A stretch of DNA of 6,392 nucleotides from JAAYBY01 sp964654125 (GTDB lineage Bacteria > Bacillota > Clostridia > Saccharofermentanales > UBA5734): NCBI GenBank assembly GCA_964654125.1, contig CAZZGG010000132.1, forward strand, positions 1 through 6,392. Reading direction: 5' to 3'. Position numbers and translations under genes: made by a program. Below, piece after piece: positions 1-6,112 of the stretch (position 1 is its first letter; each line of letters begins with the position of its first letter). The notes beneath the pieces are model-generated. The model was not told the origin of the DNA, searched no databases, and worked only from the letters and a program-made list of their open reading frames with translations.

Positions 1-728
1 GTTATGCCAAGCTTTTTGCGGATTTTGACTGGATTATTGCTATCGGCGTGCATAACAATGAACTGGATAGCTACATCAGCCAGACCAGCAGCCAGATCCG
101 CTCCATAACTATCCGAAGCTTTGGCCGTTCTTTGCTGGTTCTGCTGAGCAGTGTCCTGGCCACTTTACTGGTTTTGATCCTGCTGGAACGGCAACGCCAC
201 CAACATAGCAAGCTGCAGATGGAGATTGAAGTCAGTTTCGATCCCTTGACCGGTGTCAAAAGCCGCCGTTTTGGCAACAGCTATTTAGAAAAATCCTTTG
301 CCGCTTACCAGAAAAACACCACTAGCCCTGCTCTGATCATCATGGTCTTTGATGTGGATAATTTCAAGTCCATCAATGACCGTTATGGCCATCATGAAGG
401 TGATTTAGTCTTGCAGAAAATTGCCAGCACCGTCCAGGCTGGTATTCGTAGTGGTGACGAACTTTTTCGGATGGGTGGCGATGAGTTTGTGGGAGTGTTT
501 AGCCAAGTGGAAGCGGACAGTGTCGGGCAGCTGGCCCAGAAAATTCTCGAGTCTATCAATACCAGTGAACACAAGGCTGGCCAGGATAAGTTGAAACTGA
601 GCATCTCAGCGGGTTTTTCCAATTTCAGGCCAGATGATTTTGATTTTAGCAATGCCTTGAAAAGAGCCGACCAGGCCATGTACCGGGCCAAGGCCAAGGG
701 CGGCAATGATTACCGGTTAGATTTATAA
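1..728 (+). CDS. Cache-type membrane diguanylate cyclase (GGDEF), 5' end cut by window
   Basis: Synthesises c-di-GMP from two GTP at the inner face of the membrane. The frame is open from base 3 with no stop, so the GTG at 48 is an internal valine codon and the gene begins outside the window; 241 residues are visible. Residues 1-25 (YAKLFADFDWIIAIGV...) resemble the end of an extracytoplasmic Cache sensor domain. One membrane helix follows at about 42-62, then a short linker and a GGDEF domain at about 75-241. The domain starts with DPLTG, has the metal- and GTP-binding stretch FDVDNFKSIND with GDLVL, and carries an intact active-site GGDEF at residues 158-162 (nt 474-488). RSGD at 149-152, five residues before it, is a canonical RxxD product-inhibition site. 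The domain ends with the usual RADQAMYRAKAKGGN. It is predicted active and feedback-inhibited. The ligand of the sensor is unknown. It converges on the HD-GYP gene (7 nt between stops) and resembles the cyclase at 3298-4758. Confidence 0.93.
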   Translation, partial: YAKLFADFDWIIAIGVHNNELDSYISQTSSQIRSITIRSFGRSLLVLLSSVLATLLVLILLERQRHQHSKLQMEIEVSFDPLTGVKSRRFGNSYLEKSFAAYQKNTTSPALIIMVFDVDNFKSINDRYGHHEGDLVLQKIASTVQAGIRSGDELFRMGGDEFVGVFSQVEADSVGQLAQKILESINTSEHKAGQDKLKLSISAGFSNFRPDDFDFSNALKRADQAMYRAKAKGGNDYRLDL

Positions 729-735
729 GCAGCAA

Positions 736-3281
736 TCAACCAGCCTTTTCCTGTCTAATCATAGCAACGAACATCTGCGCAAGCTGCGGATCAAATTGGC
801 TGCCGGCACAACGCTCTATTTCCACCAATGCTTCCTGCCAACTGAGTCTTTGGCTATAGCTCCTGCCCACTGTCATGGCATCATAGGCATCGGCTAAGGC
901 CAGCATCCGGGCCAGCAGAGGAATCTGTTCGCCTTTTAAGCGGGCCGGATAACCTGTGCCGTCCCAGCGTTCATGGTGATAGAGGATATATTCTGCCACA
1001 TGTTCCAGCTGCAAGGTGGACTTGGCTATTTGATAGCCAGCCTCCGGATGTTTTCTTATCTCAACCCATTCATCCTCTGACAAGGCGCCTGGTTTTTTGA
1101 GAATATAGTCGTCAACAGCAATCTTACCGATATCATGCAGCATAGCCAGCAGCTGCAGATCGTCCAACTGTTTGGCAGGCAGCTGTAATCTTTCGCCCAG
1201 CTTGCAGGTCAGGCGGGCCAGTCTTTCGCCATGCTCTTCCGTCTCCTGGCTTTTGGCATAAAGGGCAGCCATAATTGAAGTCAGGATTGCATTTTGTGAG
1301 CTGTTTTTATTGAGCAACTTCCTGTGTTTTAAATATTCATGGGCATAGCTGATTACCTTAGCCAGGCTCTCCTTGGCGCTTGTCCTGGTGGCATAAGCAA
1401 TGGTCATACTCAGCAGATGCTGGCCCGATCCAGCGTTAAATCTACTGATGGCATGCTGGATCATCTGGCGCCTGGCATAAGCCGCTTTGCTGTCACTGCC
1501 CGGCAGCAGCAAGACGAATTCACTGCCGCTGGTGCGTGCCAGTACATCCTCTGGTTTGGCCAGTTCGCGCAGCAGATTGGCTGCGCCAGTTAAAAGCAGG
1601 TCACCGGCAGTAAAACCTGCTTCATCATTTATTGCAGCCAAGCGGTCAATATCACAAATCAAAACCGACAGGGGTAGATATTGCACCTGATCCAGGCGNN
1701 NNNNNNNNGCTCTTGTTCTTTTTCCAACTGAAAGCGATTAAAAAGGCCAGTCAGGTAGTCATGGCTCTGCAGATAAAAAACTTCAGCATCATGCAGCTTA
1801 CTGGCTGTAACATCGTAGATAACGCCTTCAATTGCCACAGCCTGGCCTTGGTCATCATAGACTCCCTGGCCAAATTCCATTACCCATTTACGTTGGCCGG
1901 ATTTACTGACTAGCTCATATTCCAGTTGGGTTTTTTTCCGTCCGGCCAGATTCTGTTGCCACTTGTGCCAGACCAGCTTGCGGTATTCAACGGCTATCAG
2001 ATCGTTAAAGGCCACATCATGGTTATCTACCAGGCCAGCTGCTTCATAGCCGGTCAGCTCAAGGCAGCCGTCAGAGACAAATTCCATGGTCCAGTCAGCA
2101 TCGTTTTTGCAGCGATAGGCCATGCCTTTGATATTTGCTAAAAATACAGACTTGCTGCGCTCGCTCTCCTTTAAAGCATCCTCGGCCAGCTTCCGGGCAG
2201 TTATATCTTCAAATAAAACAAGGTAATACAGGTCGCCTAAAGAGTCGCTCAAGAGTTGACTCACTTTAAGGTTAATCCAGATGATTGTTCCATCCGGATG
2301 CAAGATCCTTTTCTTTATATCAAAAGTATTGATCTGCCGACTGATAAAGCGCTCATATAATTCTAAATTATTCCCTGTATCATCCGGGTGGGTTAAATCC
2401 AGCCAGCTGGTATCTTGTAACCGGGCGATATCCCGACCCAAAATCCTGCTGCCCACAGGATTAACGCTGACATATTTTGTTTTTTCAGCTGTCTTGCCTC
2501 TGTGCATCAGGGCAATGCCAATAGGGGCATGCTCAAACATACTCATATAAAGATTTTGCATAGTGGCCAGTGCTTGATTTTTTCGTTTCAAGTCGATTTG
2601 CTTAAACCAGATGAATAAGCAGGCCTGGATCAGGAGAATAAAGCAAATAACCAGCAGAAGCTGGGGCAGCAACTTACCTTTCAGGTCGCTAAGCCAGGCA
2701 GATGTTGCATAGCTGATCCCAAAGATAGCGACAGTTTCTTTTTCCGCTCCTCTTTTCAAAGGAATAAATACCCTCAGCAATGTACCGCATTGACAATGAC
2801 AGATAAGCGGCTGGTGAAGGTCTAGTATATGGGGCGTTTTTTCTGGTTTTGCCGCAAGCAGGCTGCTGTACAAACTAGCTTCCGGGTTAGCACAGTCGTT
2901 TGCCAGATCTGTTTCAACTCTGACCAGAACTTGCTCTTGTCCTTCTTGCTGTGTAATAACAAAGGCATCCTCAATTGGCCTTGTCGAGGCCACCAGGCGG
3001 TTCAAGGTCAGCTTAATCTCCCTTTCTGCGCTTTCTTTTTGCGGGGCTTTTGCCGCTAATAAATCATCGATCTGCTGGGCTGGCAGCAAGGCTTTACCAG
3101 CTTGGGCCAGATCAACTACCGCCTTTTCCTGTTCCAGCTTGTACTCTTGCTGAATAAAGCGCAGATAAACCGACCCACCCAATAGAGCAATCACAAATAC
3201 CAGCAGGTAAATCAGCCAGGTCAGGCGCAGTGGCTCAGCCTTTGGCAGCGGATAATCTTTAAGAGTTTGCTTTTTAATCAA
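736..3281 (-). CDS. Membrane sensor PAS-PAS-degenerate GGDEF-HD-GYP phosphodiesterase, split by assembly gap
   Basis: Probably degrades c-di-GMP through its C-terminal HD-GYP domain. Two open stretches (3281 down to 1710, and 1698 down to 736) lie in different frames across 10 N. They fuse into 844 residues if the contig ends share one base. Order: membrane helices at about 20-40 and 205-226 enclosing an extracytoplasmic domain with CHCQC at 161-165; PAS at about 241-365; PAS_3-like domain at about 378-497; GGDEF at about 506-640; HD-GYP at about 662-844. The GGDEF motif reads SGSEF (581-585) and the I-site position is KPED, so cyclase activity and I-site binding are probably lost. HD-GYP motifs are complete: HGERLARL, HDIGK (712-716), KHPEAG, HHERWDGTGYP (765-775), LADAYDAMT, GSQFDP. 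Start: TTG at 3281, directly after an in-frame TAG, with GGAAGGG 8 nt upstream. It lies 16 nt behind the cyclase stop, so co-transcription and translational coupling are likely. Confidence 0.9.
1699..1708. other. Assembly gap of 10 N
   Basis: Ten undetermined bases, a typical fixed-size scaffold placeholder. The left flank ends ...CCAGGCG and the right flank begins GCTCTTG. Merging them through one shared G gives a continuous leftward frame reading ...EKEQE-RLDQVQ..., which matches the usual spacing of GGDEF domains found with HD-GYP domains. Any true insert would have to be 2, 5, 8... nt long to keep the frame; 10 does not. The gap is therefore probably not a real 10-nt interval, and the frame break is not evidence for a pseudogene. 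Confidence 0.95.
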
Positions 3282-3289
3282 CTATTTTG

Positions 3290-3296
3290 CCCTTCC
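3290..3296 (-). promoter_or_regulatory. Ribosome-binding site that fixes the TTG start at 3281
   Basis: On the - strand GGAAGGG lies 8 nt before TTG at 3281 and begins one base after the TGA stop (3300-3298) of the upstream cyclase gene. An in-frame TAG at 3284-3282 excludes a longer protein in this frame. The ATG at 3298-3296 that overlaps the upstream stop is out of frame and closes after six codons, so it is not the start. The arrangement suggests that ribosomes terminating on the cyclase gene restart here. Confidence 0.75.
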
Positions 3297-3297
3297 A

Positions 3298-4758
3298 TCA
3301 GGTCAATTGGGCCAGCCAGCAGGCATTAACATTATTGCCTCCCTTGGCTTTGGACCTGTACATAGCCAGATCTGCTCTTTGTATAGCTTCATTGTAGGAT
3401 GAATCTTCATTAATAAAATAAGACAGGCCGATTGAAACCGTCGGTAAAATCAGGCCGTTTTCAGTGCTGACATCCCTGCTCCTGACAGCAGCCTGGATTT
3501 TTTTACCAAAAGATATGGAGTCCTCTTTTTTCAAGCCAGCAAAGATAGCGACAAACTCATCGCCGCCCCAACGGATCAGGAGATCATCAGCCCGGATATT
3601 TTGCTTGATCGCAGCAACAATAGTTTCTAAAACCAGATCCCCAGCAGCATGACCGTGGCTGTCGTTGATCTTTTTAAATGAATCCACATCCAGCAGCATG
3701 ATTAAAGGAGCTTCACCTGTTCTTTGGTAATTGATAAAGGCAGCTTCCAGCTGGTGGATGCCATAACGGCGGCTGGCGGCACCAGTCAGATGATCAATCT
3801 GGACTTCCTTGGTAACAGTGCGCAAAGCCTTGCTGTCGATTTCCAAAGCTAATAATTCTTTTCTGGCATAGCTGACTACGAAATAATTAGCAAAAAGGGC
3901 AAACCCGGTTAACATCACTAATAGAATTAGAAAGATCATCAAGCTGATCCGCCTGATTTGGGCAAATAGAATGTCTCCGTCCTGCCAGGTGATATAGAAT
4001 ACATCATTTGGCAGTTCGACTGCATAGTAATACTCTGATGCTAATTTGTAGATTGTTGCCTGGCCATCTGTCTGCACCTGATGGGCAGAGCTAAAATAGC
4101 TATTGAACTCCAGTGCCGGCATGAGCCTGGTTGTGTAACTACTGTTGGGCTGGCTGGTCTGGTCAGTCAGATCAAAGATCAGATTGTCATAGCCCAGCAC
4201 AAGCTGATCATGAATAATTGGCGAGACCACCACATAGTAGGCCTGTTCTCCCATCAGGCATAAATCTGTTTCCATTTCTAATACACCGCTATATTCCATT
4301 GTCAGGCAAGACTTAACCTCTACGTTGCTTGATTTATAACTGGCGATCAGCTCATCATTAACATATCTTTTACTAAGGAGCAGATAATCCAGCGCCTTGG
4401 CGCCATCCTCATAGCGGCTCTGGGTATACTCCTGAAGCTGATCCAGACTCATCTCACCTGCCAAATACTGGACAATTGCTTCTTTGATCATGGTCCGGCT
4501 GGAAAGACTCCTGGCCCCTTCCTGACCCCGCTCCAGGCTGCTTTGGATTGAACTGTAATTGAGTGAGGCTGTATGGGAAAAGTTAGTCAGCAAGCTCCTC
4601 TGCAAGGCTTTGTGCAGAGGCAGGTAGACAAAAAAATAAGAAAAGATCAGGCCCGCCACTAGTAAAACAATAACTGTTAATCTTACCCGGCTGATAAACA
4701 CCTGGACTGGTCGACTCTTGTCTTGATATAAGAGTCCTGGCTGCGTCTTTACTGCCAT
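3298..4758 (-). CDS. Membrane-anchored diguanylate cyclase with extracytoplasmic sensor domain (GGDEF)
   Basis: Makes c-di-GMP. I place the start at ATG 4758 (486 residues) because GGAG lies 6 nt before it. An in-frame ATG at 4770 (490 residues) is possible but preceded only by a weaker AGAAGAAG. Layout: short basic cytoplasmic N-terminus; membrane helix at about 28-46; extracytoplasmic domain of some 220 residues (about 47-270), helical at first and then mixed, with Cys 151 and Cys 167 that could form a disulfide; second helix at about 273-296; GGDEF domain at about 318-482. The catalytic domain has DHLTG, LDVDSFKKINDSHGH, GDLVL, RADD (389-392, intact I-site) and RWGGDEF (motif at 398-402), so an active, product-inhibited enzyme is predicted. 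The sensor resembles no family I can name with confidence; a Cache-like fold is plausible from the architecture. It is the first gene of an operon with the HD-GYP protein 16 nt downstream, pairing synthesis with breakdown. Confidence 0.93.
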   Translation of the reverse strand: MAVKTQPGLLYQDKSRPVQVFISRVRLTVIVLLVAGLIFSYFFVYLPLHKALQRSLLTNFSHTASLNYSSIQSSLERGQEGARSLSSRTMIKEAIVQYLAGEMSLDQLQEYTQSRYEDGAKALDYLLLSKRYVNDELIASYKSSNVEVKSCLTMEYSGVLEMETDLCLMGEQAYYVVVSPIIHDQLVLGYDNLIFDLTDQTSQPNSSYTTRLMPALEFNSYFSSAHQVQTDGQATIYKLASEYYYAVELPNDVFYITWQDGDILFAQIRRISLMIFLILLVMLTGFALFANYFVVSYARKELLALEIDSKALRTVTKEVQIDHLTGAASRRYGIHQLEAAFINYQRTGEAPLIMLLDVDSFKKINDSHGHAAGDLVLETIVAAIKQNIRADDLLIRWGGDEFVAIFAGLKKEDSISFGKKIQAAVRSRDVSTENGLILPTVSIGLSYFINEDSSYNEAIQRADLAMYRSKAKGGNNVNACWLAQLT

Positions 4759-4764
4759 AGCTCG

Positions 4765-4768
4765 CTCC
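4765..4768 (-). promoter_or_regulatory. Ribosome-binding site favouring ATG 4758 over ATG 4770
   Basis: GGAG on the - strand is followed by 6 nt and then ATG at 4758. The GGAG overlaps the last base of the alternative ATG at 4770 and the codon after it. The upstream ATG has only a purine run (AGAAGAAG) 8 nt ahead. Both starts share the frame and differ by four residues (MERA), with no effect on the predicted domains. Confidence 0.55.
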
Positions 4769-4811
4769 ATCTATTTGACTTCTTCTGCCTGGATTCATGG
4801 GTGACTTTAAA

Positions 4812-4840
4812 ATTTTAAACATACTGGCCGCTTTAGTCAA
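4812..4840 (-). promoter_or_regulatory. Sigma-A-like promoter, proximal, for the cyclase/HD-GYP operon
   Basis: Read on the - strand: -35 TTGACT (4840-4835), 17-nt spacer, -10 TAAAAT (4817-4812). Each box matches the consensus at five of six positions and the spacer is optimal. A start near 4805 would leave a leader of about 47 nt before ATG 4758. Judged by eye from sequence only. Confidence 0.6.
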
Positions 4841-5055
4841 GCAGCCCAGCGTTAATATTGTCGCATTTCGCCTCATATTTAGATTAGCTTGCACAAAACT
4901 ACTATTAATTAAGCAAACTGGCTTTTTGATCAGCCTTCTTACAAAGCAGCTTGCCTGTTTTTTGGCTCTGATTGTTCGACATTACCATTATTACAGGATT
5001 ACAACAGTAAAATGATCCTGGCGAGCAGATTAAGCATTATTGATATTTTAAGCTT
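4841..5055. other. AT-rich intergenic stretch, no gene recognised
   Basis: This lies between the two candidate operon promoters. If the distal promoter is used, it becomes part of a long 5' leader (about 290 nt to ATG 4758). Short open frames occur on both strands (for example + strand 4797-5015), but they lack convincing ribosome-binding sites and any recognisable protein signature. I looked for the conserved core of c-di-GMP riboswitches, which would make sense ahead of such genes, and did not see it. One short potential stem (GGCT...AGCC, about 4920-4935) is too weak to call. Confidence 0.4.
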
Positions 5056-5083
5056 ACTATAAAATTCCATCTTAATAAGTCAA
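5056..5083 (-). promoter_or_regulatory. Second sigma-A-like promoter, distal, for the operon
   Basis: Read on the - strand: -35 TTGACT (5083-5078), 16-nt spacer, -10 TATAGT (5061-5056), each box five of six to consensus. Its -35 begins within the last three bases of the terminator hairpin of the DUF1080 gene, so the promoter sits exactly where upstream transcription should end. A start near 5049 implies a leader of about 290 nt. It may act together with the proximal promoter at 4812-4840 or under other conditions. Confidence 0.5.
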
Positions 5084-5121
5084 AAGAGAGGATCAGGCAA
5101 GTTTGGCGATCCTCTCTTTTG
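5081..5121 (-). terminator. Rho-independent terminator after the DUF1080 gene
   Basis: A perfect 14-bp inverted repeat, CAAAAGAGAGGATC (5081-5094) and GATCCTCTCTTTTG (5108-5121), surrounds a 13-nt loop. It lies 57 nt downstream of the DUF1080 stop codon. In the - strand transcript the GC-containing core GAGAGGATC/GATCCTCTC is followed by UUUUG, a short U-tract. The A-run on the 5' side makes the element symmetrical, so it could also stop transcription on the + strand, although no + strand gene ends here. Confidence 0.75.
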
Positions 5122-5177
5122 CAACGGTAATTATTTCATCAGCACTAGTAAGCTTTTAAATTCTGTGGTTGTTTTGC

Positions 5178-5927
5178 TTAAAGACTGTTAGTACCCAGCT
5201 CGCGATACCAGATGTTTCTGAAGCGAACCGGATCACCGTGGTCTTGCAGCATCAAGGGACCTGCCGGCGGGTGCTCTGTGTAAGGCAGGGTATCCCGGTA
5301 GGTGGTGGGACCGAGCAGGCGGGTGTGATTTTGCACCACAACTCCGTTAAAGATGACTGTGACAAAAGCCGGGCTGACCAGCTCACCAGCGGCAAAGCGC
5401 GGACCTTGCCAGATTATGTCGTAGGTCTGCCATTGGCCAGGCCGGCGGCAGGCATTCACCAGCGGTGGCCACTGACCGTAGATACCTGCTGTGACGCCAT
5501 CGGCATAGGTTGGGTTGTCATAGCAGTCCAGTACCTGAATCTCATAAAGGCCTAACAGGAAAACACCACTGTTGCCACGCTGTTGGCTATGGCCGACAAT
5601 CTTGGTTGGTGCTGACCATTCAATATGCAGTTGGCCATCGCCTAAAAGAGCTTTGGTTTGAATGTTACCAGCCTTGGGCACAACCTCCATGTAGCCATTT
5701 TCTACGATCCAGCCCGCTGGACCTCCATCTGTGGTCTTGACCCACTGGCTTAAATCCTGGCCATCAAACAAGATAAGTGCATCGGCTGGCGGCTGTCCCG
5801 GACCGCCGTCTGGATCAGTTGGTGTGCCGGGCTGGACCACAGGCGGGCGCGGCCTGACATCACTGTGGACGTGGTACTGCGAACCAGGGAGTAAAGGTGT
5901 GTCTTCAAAACCTAACTTCTCTGTCAT
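5178..5927 (-). CDS. DUF1080 / 3-keto-disaccharide hydrolase domain protein
   Basis: 249 residues, essentially one domain of the Pfam 3-keto-disaccharide hydrolase family (formerly DUF1080), a concanavalin-like beta-sandwich. Some members cleave 3-keto-glycosides; the substrate here cannot be told. Visible marks: ALILFDGQDLSQW (50-62), GGPAGWIVENG (68-78), RGNSGVFLLGLYEIQVLD (117-134), GIYGQWPP (148-155), GQWQTYDI (164-171) and GPLMLQDHGDPVRFRNIW (223-240). Ahead of the domain lies a Pro/Gly-rich segment (about 22-48) after GFEDTPLLPGSQYHVH. No signal peptide or lipobox is seen, unlike many secreted members, which suggests a cytoplasmic enzyme. Start ATG 5927 has AGGAAGGGG 8 nt upstream. Sampled lines run at roughly 58-70% GC against about 32-57% in the operon, partly explained by Pro/Gly/Ala codons; acquisition by transfer is possible. 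It is divergent from a serine hydrolase gene, with its own promoter and terminator. Confidence 0.88.
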   Translation of the reverse strand: MTEKLGFEDTPLLPGSQYHVHSDVRPRPPVVQPGTPTDPDGGPGQPPADALILFDGQDLSQWVKTTDGGPAGWIVENGYMEVVPKAGNIQTKALLGDGQLHIEWSAPTKIVGHSQQRGNSGVFLLGLYEIQVLDCYDNPTYADGVTAGIYGQWPPLVNACRRPGQWQTYDIIWQGPRFAAGELVSPAFVTVIFNGVVVQNHTRLLGPTTYRDTLPYTEHPPAGPLMLQDHGDPVRFRNIWYRELGTNSL

Positions 5928-5935
5928 TATAATAT

Positions 5936-5944
5936 CCCCTTCCT
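5936..5944 (-). promoter_or_regulatory. Ribosome-binding site of the DUF1080 gene
   Basis: AGGAAGGGG on the - strand lies 8 nt ahead of ATG 5927. This supports that start, and there is no competing upstream in-frame start with a comparable site. Confidence 0.65.
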
Positions 5945-5957
5945 GAAAACCTCTTTG

Positions 5958-5970
5958 CTGAAATTATATC
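5958..5970. promoter_or_regulatory. Operator-like imperfect palindrome over the -10 box
   Basis: TGAAATTATATCA pairs at five of six positions around a central T. It is flanked by CTTTG (5953-5957) and CAAAG (5972-5976), which extend the dyad. Its place on the -10 of the DUF1080 promoter, in a region shared with a divergent gene, is typical of operator sites. It may equally be chance symmetry in an AT-rich promoter; no regulator gene is in the window. Confidence 0.3.
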
Positions 5971-5971
5971 A
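5963..5971 (-). promoter_or_regulatory. Extended -10 promoter of the DUF1080 gene
   Basis: On the - strand TGA-TATAAT gives a perfect -10 hexamer (5968-5963) with the TGn extension (5971-5969). The -35 position 17 nt upstream (GGAAGC) is poor, as is common for extended -10 promoters. A start near 5956 gives a leader of about 30 nt. An imperfect palindrome, TGAAATTATATCA (5958-5970 on +), covers the -10, so a repressor could act here. Confidence 0.6.
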
Positions 5972-6097
5972 CAAAGCAGGCTCCAGCTTCCTTTTTGCAC
6001 TCCTGTTCAGCGGAATATTTTTGTGCTACCATGGTGGCAAAGGCAGATCAGGTGCTCAATGGAGCCAATTGCCAATCCAACAGCTGATCCATATGAC

Positions 6098-6104
6098 GGA
6101 GGTG
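6098..6104 (+). promoter_or_regulatory. Ribosome-binding site that selects GTG 6113
   Basis: GGAGGTG lies 8 nt before GTG 6113, a near-ideal Shine-Dalgarno. The alternative in-frame ATG at 6059 has only AGGTG at a tight 4-nt spacing and would add 18 residues ahead of the expected family start. Confidence 0.7.
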
Positions 6105-6112
6105 TTTTTCCA

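Noticed and set aside
48..728. Complete short GGDEF gene starting at GTG 48
   Set aside because: The frame is open to the window edge and the upstream residues match the end of a Cache domain, so the gene is truncated by the window.
736..1686. A separate HD-GYP gene starting at GTG 1686
   Set aside because: The frame stays open up to the gap (RLDQ before it) and the start would fall inside a GGDEF domain; no ribosome-binding site is seen. It is the second half of the gene starting at 3281.
1659..1698. C-terminal tail (AWIRCNIYPCRF) of the upstream half of the HD-GYP gene
   Set aside because: It is read out of frame through the N gap; the same bases in the other frame continue the GGDEF domain, so the tail is an artefact.
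4583..4894. 103-residue open frame on the - strand overlapping the cyclase start
   Set aside because: It overlaps the cyclase gene out of frame, contains no recognised motif and lacks a good ribosome-binding site.
4797..5015. 72-residue hydrophobic open frame on the + strand
   Set aside because: It runs antisense over the operon promoter, has no Shine-Dalgarno and no family resemblance; AT-rich DNA easily yields such frames.
4841..5049. c-di-GMP riboswitch in the operon leader
   Set aside because: The conserved core of GEMM-type elements (ACAGGGCAAACC-like and the tetraloop-receptor part) is not present; only a distant ACAGGCAAG is seen.
5056..5070. + strand promoter using TATAAA at 5058-5063
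   Set aside because: No suitable -35 at 16-18 nt, and transcription would run straight into the hairpin with no gene to express.
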